46,532 nt of DNA from Clostridiaceae bacterium AF10-41 (GCA_027686065.1 JAQCTH010000024.1:1-46532); one strand, 5' to 3'; numbered from the stretch's first letter, positions 8,328-17,529 are shown. A program made the numbers and translations. The notes: generated by a model not told the origin, from the letters alone.

Positions 8328-8915
8328 ATGAGTAAATTATATTTTAGATATGGTGCTATGAATTCAGGAAAATCAACACATCTTATGCAAGTAGCCTATA
8401 ACTATGAAGAGAGAGGCATGAAGGTTATATTGATGAAGCCTTATACTGATAAAAAAGGTGGAGAAAAATTAATTTCAAGATTAGGTGTTGAAAGAAAAGT
8501 AGATTTAGTTATTTATAATGAAGATAATGTATTAGAAAAAGTTAAACAATATAAAGAACAAAATGGAAATATAGATTGTATTTTGGTAGATGAAGTTCAA
8601 TTCTTAAATGCAAATCAGATAGATCAATTATTTGAATTAGCAGTTGTTTTAGATATACCAGTAATATGCTATGGTTTAAGAACAGATTTTAAAATGCAAG
8701 GTTTTGAAGGAAGTACCAGATTATTATTGCTTGCTCATAGTATAGAGGAAATGAAGACAATATGTAAATGTGGAAGAAAAGCAGTTTTAAATGGAAGAAA
8801 AATTAATAATAGATTTGTATTCGAAGGAGAGCAAATTGCTATAGACAATGTAAATAATGTAGAATATGAATCTTTATGTGGGCACTGTTATTTTAAGTAC
8901 AAAAATAATTTATAA
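8328..8915 (+). CDS. tdk: Thymidine kinase
   Basis: The 195-residue enzyme phosphorylates thymidine with ATP for salvage into dTMP. It is a type II (TK1-like) kinase: P-loop GAMNSGKST (9-17), Walker B-like DEVQFL (88-93), and a C-terminal zinc ribbon formed by CKCG and CGHC. The ATG at 8328 is chosen because AAAGGAG lies seven bases upstream and MSKLYFRYG is the conserved N-terminus; upstream in-frame codons overlap the promoter. The next gene starts 17 bases after the stop, so the two are co-transcribed. tdk next to prmC and prfA is a common Firmicute arrangement. Confidence 0.96.
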   Translation: MSKLYFRYGAMNSGKSTHLMQVAYNYEERGMKVILMKPYTDKKGGEKLISRLGVERKVDLVIYNEDNVLEKVKQYKEQNGNIDCILVDEVQFLNANQIDQLFELAVVLDIPVICYGLRTDFKMQGFEGSTRLLLLAHSIEEMKTICKCGRKAVLNGRKINNRFVFEGEQIAIDNVNNVEYESLCGHCYFKYKNNL

Positions 8916-8932
8916 ATAGGAAGAGTGGTAGA

Positions 8933-10699
8933 ATGAAAAAGTGCGAGGTTGGAGGTCAAGCTGTTATTGAAGGCGTTATGATGAGAGGAAGCAAAGGTCA
9001 AGCTACAGCTGTTAGAACTCCAGATAAAGAAATAAAGATAGAATTTAAAAAAATAATTCCTATAACTAAAAAATACAAATTTTTAAATATTCCATTTATT
9101 AGAGGTATATTTGTGCTTGTAGATTCTTTAATTACAGGAATTAATACACTAAACTATTCAGCATCATTCTTTGAGGATGAGGACGAGGTAGAATCAAAAT
9201 TTGAAATATGGCTAAAAAATAAATTTGGAGATAAAAGTAATGACTTAATAATAGGAGCAACTATGATGCTATCCTTTTTTATTGCTATAGGGTTATTTGT
9301 GGCCTTACCAACGGGAATAGCTTCTTTATTTAACGTGAGGTTAACTATGCCAGCAATAGCATTAAATTTAATTGAAGCTGCAATTAGAATTACAATTTTG
9401 CTTATATATATGTATTCTATAAGCAAGATGGAAGACATATATAGAGTGTTTCAATATCATGGAGCTGAGCATAAATCAATATTCTGTTATGAATCAGGAG
9501 AAGAATTAACAGTAGAAAATGTAAGGAAATTTGGTAGATTCCATCCAAGATGTGGAACAAATTTTTTGTTTTTAATTATGTTTGTTAGTATAATAATATT
9601 TAGCTTCACTGGTTGGGGCGGGTTTTTTGAAAGACTTATACTTAGAATAATTCTAATTCCATTTGTATCAGGAATAACATATGAACTAATAAGGTGGCTT
9701 GGAAAGAATGACAATAAGTTATCAAAAATAATAGCATATCCAGGATTAAAACTTCAAGAGCTTACAACTAAGGAGCCAGATGATGATCAAATAGAGGTTG
9801 CTATTGCAGCTCTTATGAGTGCAGAAGGAATAAAGCCAAAAGAGAAGACTATTGGAGATTTATTAGATATAGCATCAAAAACATTAAAAGCAGAAGACAT
9901 AGATACATATATGTTAGACGCTCAATTATTACTATGTAATGTTTTAGCAAAAGATAAGGTATATATAATAACAAATAGGGAGAAAGAGGTTTCAGCTAAA
10001 GATGAAAAAGAGTATTTAAACTTAATAGAAAAAAGAAAAGGAAAAATGCCTATAAAATATATTTTAGGTGAAACAGAATTTATGGGATTAGACTTCGATA
10101 TAGAAGAAGGGGTATTAATACCAAGGGGAGACACTGAAATATTAGTTGAGGAAGTATTATCAATTGTAGAAGATGATGATGAAATAGAAATCTGCGATTT
10201 ATGTTCAGGGAGTGGAGCAATAGGTATATCTATTGCATCTTACAGAAAAAAAGTAAGAGTAGACGAAATTGATTTTTACAATATTCCAGAGAAGATAACT
10301 AAAAAGAATATAGTTAAGCATGGGTTAGAAGACAGAGTTAGCTTTATAAAGAGTGATTTATTAACAGAAGCAATAAAAGAAGGAAAGAAGTATAGTATAA
10401 TAGTATCTAATCCACCATACATTAAAGCCTATGAAATTGATAATTTAATGGATGATGTTAAAAAATATGAACCACATGTAGCTTTAGATGGTGGAGATGA
10501 TGGATTAATATTCTATAGAAGAATAATAAAAGAAAGTAAGTATGTATTAAAAGAGAATGGAGTATTAGCATTTGAAATTGGTCATGATCAAGGAGAAGAT
10601 GTTAGTGAGTTAATGAAAGAAGCTGGATTTTCTAATATAAAATTATTAAAAGATTTGGCAGGATTAGACAGAGTTCTACTGGGATACTTTAAATATTGA
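8933..10699 (+). CDS. prmC: DUF1385 membrane protein fused to release factor glutamine methyltransferase PrmC
   Basis: This 588-residue fusion has two parts. Residues 1 to about 300 form a DUF1385 (YqhQ-like) membrane domain: N-terminal GGQAVIEGVMMRG, several hydrophobic helices, and conserved YHGAEHK and FHPRCGTNFL. From about residue 306 the sequence is PrmC/HemK: a helical recognition domain, LGETEFMGLDF, SAM-binding DLCSGSGAIG (422-431) and catalytic NPPY (from 493). PrmC methylates the glutamine of the GGQ motif in RF1 and RF2 and so raises their activity. The target gene prfA follows directly and prfB lies in the same window. The acidic segment after the SAM loop (DEIDFYN) is less canonical than the usual DIS...AL. 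No frameshift separates the halves, so the fusion looks real, and similar fusions are known in Clostridium. Confidence 0.93.
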   Translation: MKKCEVGGQAVIEGVMMRGSKGQATAVRTPDKEIKIEFKKIIPITKKYKFLNIPFIRGIFVLVDSLITGINTLNYSASFFEDEDEVESKFEIWLKNKFGDKSNDLIIGATMMLSFFIAIGLFVALPTGIASLFNVRLTMPAIALNLIEAAIRITILLIYMYSISKMEDIYRVFQYHGAEHKSIFCYESGEELTVENVRKFGRFHPRCGTNFLFLIMFVSIIIFSFTGWGGFFERLILRIILIPFVSGITYELIRWLGKNDNKLSKIIAYPGLKLQELTTKEPDDDQIEVAIAALMSAEGIKPKEKTIGDLLDIASKTLKAEDIDTYMLDAQLLLCNVLAKDKVYIITNREKEVSAKDEKEYLNLIEKRKGKMPIKYILGETEFMGLDFDIEEGVLIPRGDTEILVEEVLSIVEDDDEIEICDLCSGSGAIGISIASYRKKVRVDEIDFYNIPEKITKKNIVKHGLEDRVSFIKSDLLTEAIKEGKKYSIIVSNPPYIKAYEIDNLMDDVKKYEPHVALDGGDDGLIFYRRIIKESKYVLKENGVLAFEIGHDQGEDVSELMKEAGFSNIKLLKDLAGLDRVLLGYFKY

Positions 10700-10725
10700 T
10701 AAGTTTCTATCTCTTGTGATATAAT
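10696..10725 (+). promoter_or_regulatory. Candidate internal promoter before prfA
   Basis: TTGATA (10696-10701), 18 bases, TATAAT (10720-10725). The -35 box overlaps the end of prmC, so prfA may have its own promoter besides read-through from tdk. Confidence 0.65.
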
Positions 10726-10762
10726 ATGGAGATGTTAAAAAATATAGTACGGAGTGATATTT

Positions 10763-11848
10763 ATGTTATTAGATAAATTGGCTTTTATAGAAAATAAATA
10801 TGATGAGTTATCTGTAAAGATATCAGATCCTTCAATAATGGCTAACCAAAGTGAATGGAGAAAGCTATGTAAGGAGCACGCTGATTTAGAAATTATAGTT
10901 ACTGCATATAGAGAATATAGAACAGTTACAGATGATTTAGAAGCAAACAAAGAAATGTTATCAGAAGAAAGCGATAAAGAAATGAGAGAAATGCTTTCAG
11001 AAGAAATTTCATTGTTAGCAACAAGAAAAGAAGAATTAGAAAATCATATACAAATTCTTTTATTACCTAAGGATCCAAATGATGATAAGAATGTTTTTGT
11101 AGAAATAAGAGGTGGTGCAGGTGGAGATGAAGCAGCATTATTTGCAGCAAATCTATTTAGAATGTACACAAGATATGCAGAAACACAAAGATGGTCAGTT
11201 GAACTAATGAGTGCTAACGAAACTGATATTGGTGGATTTAAAGAAGTAGTATTTATGATTAAGGGTTCAGGAGCGTACTCTAAACTTAAATATGAAAGTG
11301 GAGTTCATAGAGTTCAAAGGGTTCCAGATACAGAATCAAGCGGTAGAATTCACACATCTACGGCAACGGTAGCTGTATTACCAGAAGTTGATGACGTTGA
11401 AATAGAAATAAACGAAAAAGACTTAAGAATAGATGTATATAGATCTTCAGGTAATGGAGGTCAATGCGTTAATACAACAGATTCAGCAGTAAGAATCACA
11501 CATTTACCATCAGGACTTGTTGTTGCATGTCAAGATGAAAAATCACAATTAAAAAATAAAGAAAAAGCTATGAAGGTTTTAAGGTCTAGATTATATGAAG
11601 CTGCAGAAGCTGAAAGAAGTGCTGGGATAGCAGAAGATAGAAAGAGCCAAGTAGGTTCAGGGGATAGAAGTGAGAGAATAAGAACTTATAACTACCCACA
11701 AGGAAGAGTTACTGACCATAGAATTGGATTAACACTTTATAAATTAGAATCATATTTAAATGGTGATATAGATGAAGTTATTAATGCATTAATTACAGCT
11801 GACCAAGCAGAAAAAATGAAGAAGATGGGAAATACTGACGCTATTTAA
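10763..11848 (+). CDS. prfA: Peptide chain release factor 1
   Basis: RF1 reads UAA and UAG and triggers peptide release. The 361-residue protein has the N-terminal coiled-coil domain, the RF1-specific stretch [17 protein letters not shown] and the catalytic GGQ at residues 232-234 inside [16 protein letters not shown]. The last motif differs from RF2 (GAGGQHVNKTESAI), which fixes the paralogue. Start ATG 10763 lies six bases after GGAGTG; an in-frame GTG at 10754 is part of that site. Substrate of the preceding PrmC. A terminator-like stem follows. Confidence 0.97.
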   Translation: MLLDKLAFIENKYDELSVKISDPSIMANQSEWRKLCKEHADLEIIVTAYREYRTVTDDLEANKEMLSEESDKEMREMLSEEISLLATRKEELENHIQILLLPKDPNDDKNVFVEIRGGAGGDEAALFAANLFRMYTRYAETQRWSVELMSANETDIGGFKEVVFMIKGSGAYSKLKYESGVHRVQRVPDTESSGRIHTSTATVAVLPEVDDVEIEINEKDLRIDVYRSSGNGGQCVNTTDSAVRITHLPSGLVVACQDEKSQLKNKEKAMKVLRSRLYEAAEAERSAGIAEDRKSQVGSGDRSERIRTYNYPQGRVTDHRIGLTLYKLESYLNGDIDEVINALITADQAEKMKKMGNTDAI

Positions 11849-11851
11849 TAA

Positions 11852-11883
11852 AAAAGCCTTGCATTTGATAATGTAGGGCTTTT
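11852..11883 (+). terminator. Terminator-like stem after prfA
   Basis: AAAAGCCTTGCA pairs with TGTAGGGCTTTT (12 bp with two G-U pairs). The T-tract is only four bases, so part of the transcription may continue into the next gene. Confidence 0.65.
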
Positions 11884-11898
11884 AAAGTAGGTGGAAGA

Positions 11899-12486
11899 AT
11901 GAAAATAAATAAAGCATTAAAAAAGGAAAGAAAGCATAAAAATCAATTCTTTATATTAATGTTCATACTATTTGTAATACTTCCTTTAGTAGCTTTATTA
12001 TCAGAAATAAGAGCTATGTTCTTATGGATTTATCTATTAGTCTTAGAGGTGTTAATAATAATATCATGTATAAGTAAATTGAATTATCACAGATTAAAGT
12101 TTTCTTGTATAAATAATAAGTTGAAATTTAAAAGTGGACTATTTTCTAAAGAGTCTGTTATACTATGTGATAAAGTGATTTCTGTTCATACTGATAAACG
12201 TAAAGAAGATATGGATATAGTAATTATGACTACAACCAGATTCAGGAATAGGTATTTAAAGCCTATAAGCAAGATATTCATTAAAAAATATCCAGAAGCT
12301 GCAGAAGAATATTTAAAAATAAAAAAGATTAATCCAGAAGAAACGTATTATTTTCAAGTTATAAGAAAAGGTGCTCTTAAAAAATATATTTTATTAGATG
12401 AAATATATAAAAATTGTGTTAGAGCATCATATACAGCTTCAGCTATAGAAAATATTAAAATAGCAAGAGAACAAATAGAAATATAA
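11899..12486 (+). CDS. Conserved-looking small membrane protein, function unknown
   Basis: I do not recognise this 195-residue protein. It has a very basic N-terminus (KALKKERKHKNQ), two closely spaced hydrophobic segments at about residues 16-35 and 39-58, and a soluble C-terminal part of about 130 residues that alternates short beta-like strands with charged turns, compatible with a PH-like or other small beta fold. The start follows GTAGGTGG. It lies between prfA and the t6A gene, 20 bases before the latter, so it shares that operon. Nothing in it suggests an enzyme active site; an anchoring or regulatory role is the most that can be inferred. Confidence 0.8.
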   Translation: MKINKALKKERKHKNQFFILMFILFVILPLVALLSEIRAMFLWIYLLVLEVLIIISCISKLNYHRLKFSCINNKLKFKSGLFSKESVILCDKVISVHTDKRKEDMDIVIMTTTRFRNRYLKPISKIFIKKYPEAAEEYLKIKKINPEETYYFQVIRKGALKKYILLDEIYKNCVRASYTASAIENIKIAREQIEI

Positions 12487-12506
12487 AGAGAAAGAGGGTA
12501 GAACTT

Positions 12507-13556
12507 TTGGAAACAAAGGTAGCTATTATAAAAGATATTGATAAAGATATTGAATATTTAATTGAAGCGGCAAAGGTTATACATAATGGGGGAATTGTTG
12601 CATTTCCAACAGAAACTGTGTATGGATTAGGTGGTAATGCTTTAAATGCTCAAGCTGTAGAAAAAATATTTAAAGCAAAAGGAAGACCACAAGATAATCC
12701 TTTAATAATACATGTATCTTCAAAAGAAATAAAGTATTTAGTAAGAGAAGTACCAGAAGTAGCCCAAAAGCTTATTGATAAATTCTGGCCAGGACCGCTT
12801 ACAATAATATTAAATAAAAAAGAGATAATTCCAAATGAAACTAGTGCAAACTTAGATACAATAGGTATAAGAATGCCAAATAGTAGTATTGCATTAAAGC
12901 TTATAGATCTATCAGGATATCCAATTGCAGCACCATCGGCTAATATATCAGGCAGACCTAGTCCAACTGAAGTTGAACGCTGTATTGAGGATTTAAGTGG
13001 AAGGGTAGACTATATACTTGGAGGAGAAAAAAGTGATATTGGGGTCGAATCTACTATAGTTGATTGCACAGTCTATCCACCTATGGTTTTAAGACCAGGT
13101 GGAGTGACATTAGAAATGTTGCAAGAAGTTTGTAAGGATATAAATATAGATAAAGCAATACAAGGAAAACCAGATGAAAATCTAAGGCCAAAAGCACCGG
13201 GAATGAAGTATCGACATTATGCGCCAAAGGCAAAATTAAAAATAATAAAGGGAAATAAGAAAAAAACTATTGAAAAAATTAATGAAATAGTACAAAATTA
13301 TATAGAAAATCAAAAAGAAGTTGCAATATTATCTACAGATGAATTATGTAGTAGTTTTAATAGTGGTAAAGTGATTTCTTTAGGAAGTGAAAAAAATCTA
13401 TACGATGTAGCAAGAAACCTGTTTGAATCCCTTAGAGAGTGTGATGATTTAAAAGTAGATGTTATTTTATGTCAAGCTTTTGATGAAGAAGGAGTAGGTT
13501 TAGCCATAATGAATAGATTAAATAAAGCATCAGGCTTTGACATATTAGAAGTATAA
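12507..13556 (+). CDS. tsaC: L-threonylcarbamoyladenylate synthase (YrdC-Sua5 type)
   Basis: It makes threonylcarbamoyl-AMP from threonine, bicarbonate and ATP, the first step of t6A37 modification in tRNAs reading ANN codons. The 349-residue length shows the two-domain Sua5 form. The YrdC domain has FPTETVYGLGGNA, KAKGRPQDNPLIIHV (the KxR region), GIRMPN and SANISGRPSPT. The linker begins at APGMKYRHYAPKA and leads into the Sua5 domain. It starts at TTG 12507 with GAGGG upstream; there is no better ATG. It fits the translation-related cluster prmC-prfA-tsaC. Also known as ywlC or sua5. Confidence 0.95.
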   Translation: METKVAIIKDIDKDIEYLIEAAKVIHNGGIVAFPTETVYGLGGNALNAQAVEKIFKAKGRPQDNPLIIHVSSKEIKYLVREVPEVAQKLIDKFWPGPLTIILNKKEIIPNETSANLDTIGIRMPNSSIALKLIDLSGYPIAAPSANISGRPSPTEVERCIEDLSGRVDYILGGEKSDIGVESTIVDCTVYPPMVLRPGGVTLEMLQEVCKDINIDKAIQGKPDENLRPKAPGMKYRHYAPKAKLKIIKGNKKKTIEKINEIVQNYIENQKEVAILSTDELCSSFNSGKVISLGSEKNLYDVARNLFESLRECDDLKVDVILCQAFDEEGVGLAIMNRLNKASGFDILEV

Positions 13557-13630
13557 TTGGGGAGGGAGGGGGAAACCTTTCCTTTTTTATTATAAAAAAT
13601 TACCAATACAGTGATAGGAGGTACATTTTT

Positions 13631-14080
13631 ATGAAAATAGCAATTGGATGCGATCATGGTGGAGTCGAATTAAAAGAAGAAATAAAAAAATATTTATTCG
13701 AAGCAGGATATGAGACAAAAGATTTTGGAACTAACTCTAACGAATCTTGTGATTATCCAGATTACGCCATATTGGTAGCAGAAGCAGTAGCAGCAAAAGA
13801 ATTCAATTTTGGAATTCTAATATGTGGAACAGGTATAGGCATAGGAATTGCAGCTAATAAAATTCCTGGAATTAGAGCAGCATTATGTTCTGATACTTTT
13901 AGCGCTCATGCAACAAGAGAACATAATGATGCAAATATATTAACTATAGGACAGAGAGTTGTAGGACCAGGATTAGCAATAGATATAGTAAAAACATTTT
14001 TAAATACAAAATTTGAAGGTGGAAGACATCAAAATAGAATTGACAAAATATCTGAAATAGAAAAGAAGTATTACAAATAA
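13631..14080 (+). CDS. rpiB: Ribose-5-phosphate isomerase B
   Basis: The 149-residue RpiB/LacAB-family enzyme interconverts ribulose 5-phosphate and ribose 5-phosphate. Key features are GCDHGGVELKEEI (residues 6-18), the active-site cysteine in ICGTGIGIGIAANK, and the histidine in TREHNDANIL. AGGAGG lies ten bases before the ATG. The gene sits directly before upp, so ribose phosphate for PRPP and the PRPP-dependent enzyme are made from one unit. A G-rich/T-rich patch at 13559-13590 precedes it but does not fold into a convincing terminator. Confidence 0.96.
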   Translation: MKIAIGCDHGGVELKEEIKKYLFEAGYETKDFGTNSNESCDYPDYAILVAEAVAAKEFNFGILICGTGIGIGIAANKIPGIRAALCSDTFSAHATREHNDANILTIGQRVVGPGLAIDIVKTFLNTKFEGGRHQNRIDKISEIEKKYYK

Positions 14081-14110
14081 TAAAAATAAATAGTCTCAGG
14101 AGGAATATAA

Positions 14111-14740
14111 ATGAGTAAGGTAACACAAATAGATCACCCATTAATATTACACAAATTAGCTTTTATAAGAAATAAGGAAACAGGTTCAAAAGATTTTAGA
14201 GAATTAGTAGAAGAAGTTTCAATGCTTATGGCTTATGAAGTAACAAGAGATTTAAGTACAGAAGAAGTAGAAATAGAAACACCAATTTGCAAAACAAAAT
14301 GCAAAATGTTATCAGGTAAGAAGGTTGCTATAGTTCCTATATTAAGAGCTGGACTTGGTATGGTAGATGGTATGCTTAAGCTTATACCAGCAGCTAAGGT
14401 TGGTCACATAGGATTATATAGAGATGAAGAAACTCTTCAACCAGTAGAATACTTCTGTAAGTTACCACAAGATATAGCAGAAAGAGATGTAATAGTAGTA
14501 GATCCAATGTTAGCAACAGGAGGATCAGCAGCAGATGCTATAACTATGTTAAAGAAAAGAGGAGCCAAGAATTTAAGACTTGTATGCTTAATAAGTTCCC
14601 CAGAAGGTATTGAACTTGTTCAAAAGCTTCATCCTGATGTAGATATATATGTTGCAGGAATTGATGAGAAGTTAAATGAGCATGGATACATAGTCCCAGG
14701 ACTTGGAGATGCAGGGGATAGATTATTCGGAACTAAATAA
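14111..14740 (+). CDS. upp: Uracil phosphoribosyltransferase
   Basis: It salvages uracil with PRPP to give UMP. The 209-residue length and the motifs [13 protein letters not shown] (flexible loop), [16 protein letters not shown] (PRPP-binding loop) and the C-terminal [12 protein letters not shown] are those of bacterial UPRTases. It is 30 bases behind rpiB with a strong AGGAGG site. A strong terminator closes the unit. Confidence 0.97.
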   Translation: MSKVTQIDHPLILHKLAFIRNKETGSKDFRELVEEVSMLMAYEVTRDLSTEEVEIETPICKTKCKMLSGKKVAIVPILRAGLGMVDGMLKLIPAAKVGHIGLYRDEETLQPVEYFCKLPQDIAERDVIVVDPMLATGGSAADAITMLKKRGAKNLRLVCLISSPEGIELVQKLHPDVDIYVAGIDEKLNEHGYIVPGLGDAGDRLFGTK

Positions 14741-14754
14741 TTATTATGTAATTG

Positions 14755-14784
14755 AAAATGAGCTGTAGTAACAGCTCATTTTTT
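14755..14784 (+). terminator. Rho-independent terminator after upp
   Basis: AAAATGAGCTGT (14755-14766), a four-base loop and ACAGCTCATTTT, followed by further T residues. A perfect 12-bp stem. Confidence 0.93.
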
Positions 14785-14910
14785 ATGAATTTTTATTGAG
14801 ATTTATAGAGATATAAAAATTTGATTTTAATTGTATAAGAGTAACAGAATAGCTAATAATATTGTGTAAACTTTGTTATCTTAAAATAATATTAAAAAAT
14901 ACATCAAAAT

Positions 14911-14939
14911 TTGTTTATGCAAAGTATAAAGTGTATAAT
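14911..14939 (+). promoter_or_regulatory. Sigma-A promoter of the UDP-GlcNAc 2-epimerase gene
   Basis: TTGTTT (14911-14916), 17 bases, TATAAT (14934-14939). It predicts a leader of about 115 bases that contains the stem-loop at 14942-15013. Confidence 0.75.
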
Positions 14940-14941
14940 TA

Positions 14942-15013
14942 TATATACTACATATTTTACATATTACACCTACAGAACCGAATAAAGACTATGTAAAATA
15001 GAAATAGTATATA
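14942..15013 (+). other. Long stem-loop in the 5' leader of the 2-epimerase gene
   Basis: TATATACTA (14942-14950) pairs with TAGTATATA (15005-15013), and TATTTTACAT (14953-14962) with ATGTAAAATA (14991-15000). The two helices are joined by a small internal loop (CA against GAAA). The 28-base apical loop contains ACACCTACAGAACCG. The stem begins almost at the predicted transcription start and ends about 35 bases before the AGGAGG site. No known riboswitch consensus is recognised. Confidence 0.6.
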
Positions 15014-15059
15014 GTAGTGAAAAATAATAATTTTATAATTTAATTAGGAGGAACCTAAA

Positions 15060-16211
15060 ATGAATAAAAAGAAGGTAATAACTATATTTGGAACTAGACC
15101 AGAGGCAATAAAAATGGCACCTTTAGTAAAAGAGTTAGAGAAAAGAGAAGGAATAGATTCTAAAGTTTGTGTCACAGCTCAACATAGAGAAATGTTAGAC
15201 CAAGTATTAGATTACTTTGATATAAAACCAGATTTTGACCTAAATATTATGAAGAGTAAGCAAACTTTAACAGGGATAACTAATAAAGTACTAGATGGAT
15301 TAGAAGAAATATTCATACAGGAAAAACCTGATATGATATTAGTTCATGGAGATACAACTACTACATTTTCAGGGGCACTTGCAGCTTTTTATCAACAAAT
15401 TAAAGTTGGGCATGTAGAAGCGGGACTTAGGACTTTTGATAAATATTTCCCATTTCCAGAAGAAATGAATAGAAAACTTACAGGAGCTTTAGCTGATTTA
15501 CATTTTGCACCAACAAAGGGCTCTAAAGCCAATCTTTTAAGAGAAGGTGTAAGTGAGAATGATATTTATGTAACAGGAAATACAGTTATTGATGCTATGC
15601 TTCATACAGTTAAAGAAGATTATATATTTGATAATGATATATTAAATGAAATAGATTTCAAAAACAAAAAAATAATAATGGTAACTGCCCATAGAAGAGA
15701 AAATTGGGGGGAAGGAATAGATAATATTTGTGAAGCATTGAATAAAATAGTTGATGAAAATAAAGATGTTGAGCTTATATATTTAGTTCATTTAAATCCA
15801 GTAGTAAAAGATGTTGTTTACAGTAAATTAGGGAATAAAGAAAGAGTGCATCTATTACCTCCATTAGATACTAATGAAACCCACAATTTAATGAATAAGT
15901 GCTTTATGGTAATGACTGATTCAGGAGGACTACAAGAAGAAGCTCCACACTTAGGAAAACCTGTACTAGTACTTAGAGATGTTACAGAAAGACCAGAGGC
16001 AGTAGAATATGGAACAGTAAAATTAGTTGGAACAGATATTAATAAAATAGTGATAGAAGCTAATAATTTAATAAATAACAAAGATGAATATATGAAAATG
16101 AGTAAAGCAGCTAATCCATATGGAGATGGTTTTGCATCAAGAAGAATTGCTGATATAATAGAGAATTATTTTTCAATAAGAATGGTAGAAATTGAAGAAT
16201 TTTTAAGATAA
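15060..16211 (+). CDS. wecB: UDP-N-acetylglucosamine 2-epimerase (non-hydrolysing)
   Basis: It interconverts UDP-GlcNAc and UDP-ManNAc, the precursor of teichoic-acid linkage units and of ManNAc-containing surface polymers. The 383-residue protein has the family N-terminus VITIFGTRPEAIKMAPL, AGLRTFDKYFPFPEEMNR, the TAHRRENWG motif, and the UDP-binding TDSGGLQEEAP. It is cytosolic. AGGAGG sits about seven bases before the ATG. It is a single gene with its own promoter and a structured leader. Also called mnaA. Confidence 0.95.
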   Translation: MNKKKVITIFGTRPEAIKMAPLVKELEKREGIDSKVCVTAQHREMLDQVLDYFDIKPDFDLNIMKSKQTLTGITNKVLDGLEEIFIQEKPDMILVHGDTTTTFSGALAAFYQQIKVGHVEAGLRTFDKYFPFPEEMNRKLTGALADLHFAPTKGSKANLLREGVSENDIYVTGNTVIDAMLHTVKEDYIFDNDILNEIDFKNKKIIMVTAHRRENWGEGIDNICEALNKIVDENKDVELIYLVHLNPVVKDVVYSKLGNKERVHLLPPLDTNETHNLMNKCFMVMTDSGGLQEEAPHLGKPVLVLRDVTERPEAVEYGTVKLVGTDINKIVIEANNLINNKDEYMKMSKAANPYGDGFASRRIADIIENYFSIRMVEIEEFLR

Positions 16212-16234
16212 ATCATAAAAAGATGAAATTCTAG

Positions 16235-16262
16235 TTGATTAAAAGGGAGAAAGTGGTATAAT
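16235..16262 (+). promoter_or_regulatory. Sigma-A promoter of thlA
   Basis: TTGATT (16235-16240), 16 bases, TATAAT (16257-16262). The transcription start should fall at about 16268-16270, at the edge of the Rex-like operator. Confidence 0.75.
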
Positions 16263-16268
16263 TAAATT

Positions 16269-16286
16269 ATGTTAATTGTTTAACAA
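16269..16286. promoter_or_regulatory. Probable Rex operator overlapping the thlA transcription start
   Basis: The 18-base ATGTTAATTGTTTAACAA differs from the Rex consensus TTGTTAA-N4-TTAACAA at one position. It begins six bases after the -10 box, where a bound repressor would block initiation. Rex is the NADH/NAD+-sensing repressor that controls fermentation genes in Clostridium, including thiolase genes. Repression is expected at low NADH/NAD+. Confidence 0.8.
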
Positions 16287-16326
16287 ACATGAGAGTATTT
16301 TAATTATATAGAGGAGGATGTAAATT

Positions 16327-17508
16327 ATGAGAGAAGTAGTAATTGCAAGTGCTGTAAGAACTGCTATTGGGTCTTTCGGGGGAGGCTTAAAAGATGTATC
16401 AGCAGCAGATTTAGGAGCAATAGTAATAAAGGAAGCAGTAGCTAAAGCAGGTATAAAGGGTGAATCAGTAGAAGAAGTAGTAATGGGGAATGTAATTCAA
16501 GCAGGACTTGGACAAAATGTTGCAAGACAAGCGGCAGTGAAGGCTGGATTACCAGTTGAAGTTCCTGCAATGACAATAAATAAAGTTTGTGGATCAGGAT
16601 TAAGAACAGTTGCATTAGCAGCTCAAATGATAAAAGCTGGAGATGCAGATATAGTTGTAGCAGGTGGTATGGAAAACATGTCTCAAGCTCCGTATATATT
16701 AAAAACAGCTAGATGGGGCCAAAGAATGGGAGATGGAAAAATGGTTGACTCTATGATAAATGATGCATTGTGGGATGCATTTAATAATTATCATATGGGA
16801 GTAACTGCAGAAAACATAGCTAAAGAGTGGAGCTTAACAAGAGAAGAGCAAGATCAATTTGCACTTAATTCTCAATTAAAAGCGGAATCAGCAATTAAAG
16901 AAGGAAGATTTAAGGATGAAATAGTACCAGTAGTTATTCCTCAAAGAAAAGGAGATCCTAAGGTTTTCGATACAGATGAGTATCCAAGATTTGGTGCTAC
17001 AATTGAAGGAATGGCTAAGTTGAAACCAGCTTTTGTAAAAGATGGTACAGTGACAGCTGCAAATGCATCAGGAATAAATGATGGAGCTGCCGCTTTTGTA
17101 GTAATGAGTGCTGAAAAGGCAGAAGAATTAGGAATAACTCCATTAGCTAAAATAGTTTCTTATGGACAAAGAGGATTAGAACCATCAATAATGGGATATG
17201 GTCCATTTCATGCAACTAAGAAAGCTTTAGAAGTAGCAAATTTAAAAATAGAAGATTTAGATTTAATAGAAGCTAATGAAGCATTTGCAGCACAAAGCTT
17301 AGCAGTAGCAAAAGACTTAAATTTTGATATGAGTAAAGTTAATGTAAATGGAGGAGCTATTGCATTAGGTCATCCAGTAGGAGCATCAGGTGCTAGAATA
17401 TTGGTTACATTATTACATGAAATGCAAAAAAGAGATGCTAAAAAAGGCTTAGCAACTTTATGTATAGGTGGAGGAATGGGAACAGCACTTATAGTTGAAA
17501 GAAAATAG
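16327..17508 (+). CDS. thlA: Acetyl-CoA C-acetyltransferase (thiolase)
   Basis: It condenses two acetyl-CoA to acetoacetyl-CoA, the entry to butyrate and solvent formation. The 393-residue biosynthetic thiolase has the nucleophile C88 in NKVCGSG, the catalytic histidine in [10 protein letters not shown] (H349) and the second cysteine C379 in LCIGGGMG. Residues V77 and N153, linked to the reversible disulfide redox switch of the C. acetobutylicum enzyme, are present; the third switch position appears to be serine rather than alanine. AGGAGG precedes the ATG. The promoter carries a Rex-type operator. No crt/bcd genes follow, so the gene stands alone, as thl often does in clostridia. Confidence 0.96.
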   Translation: MREVVIASAVRTAIGSFGGGLKDVSAADLGAIVIKEAVAKAGIKGESVEEVVMGNVIQAGLGQNVARQAAVKAGLPVEVPAMTINKVCGSGLRTVALAAQMIKAGDADIVVAGGMENMSQAPYILKTARWGQRMGDGKMVDSMINDALWDAFNNYHMGVTAENIAKEWSLTREEQDQFALNSQLKAESAIKEGRFKDEIVPVVIPQRKGDPKVFDTDEYPRFGATIEGMAKLKPAFVKDGTVTAANASGINDGAAAFVVMSAEKAEELGITPLAKIVSYGQRGLEPSIMGYGPFHATKKALEVANLKIEDLDLIEANEAFAAQSLAVAKDLNFDMSKVNVNGGAIALGHPVGASGARILVTLLHEMQKRDAKKGLATLCIGGGMGTALIVERK

Positions 17509-17529
17509 TAAAAGTTAAATGTTAATTAT

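Noticed and set aside
13557..13600. Terminator between tsaC and rpiB (GGGAGGGGG then CCTTTCC and T-run)
   Set aside because: The G-rich and C-rich parts pair only through a stem with a loop of two to four bases; it is too weak to call.
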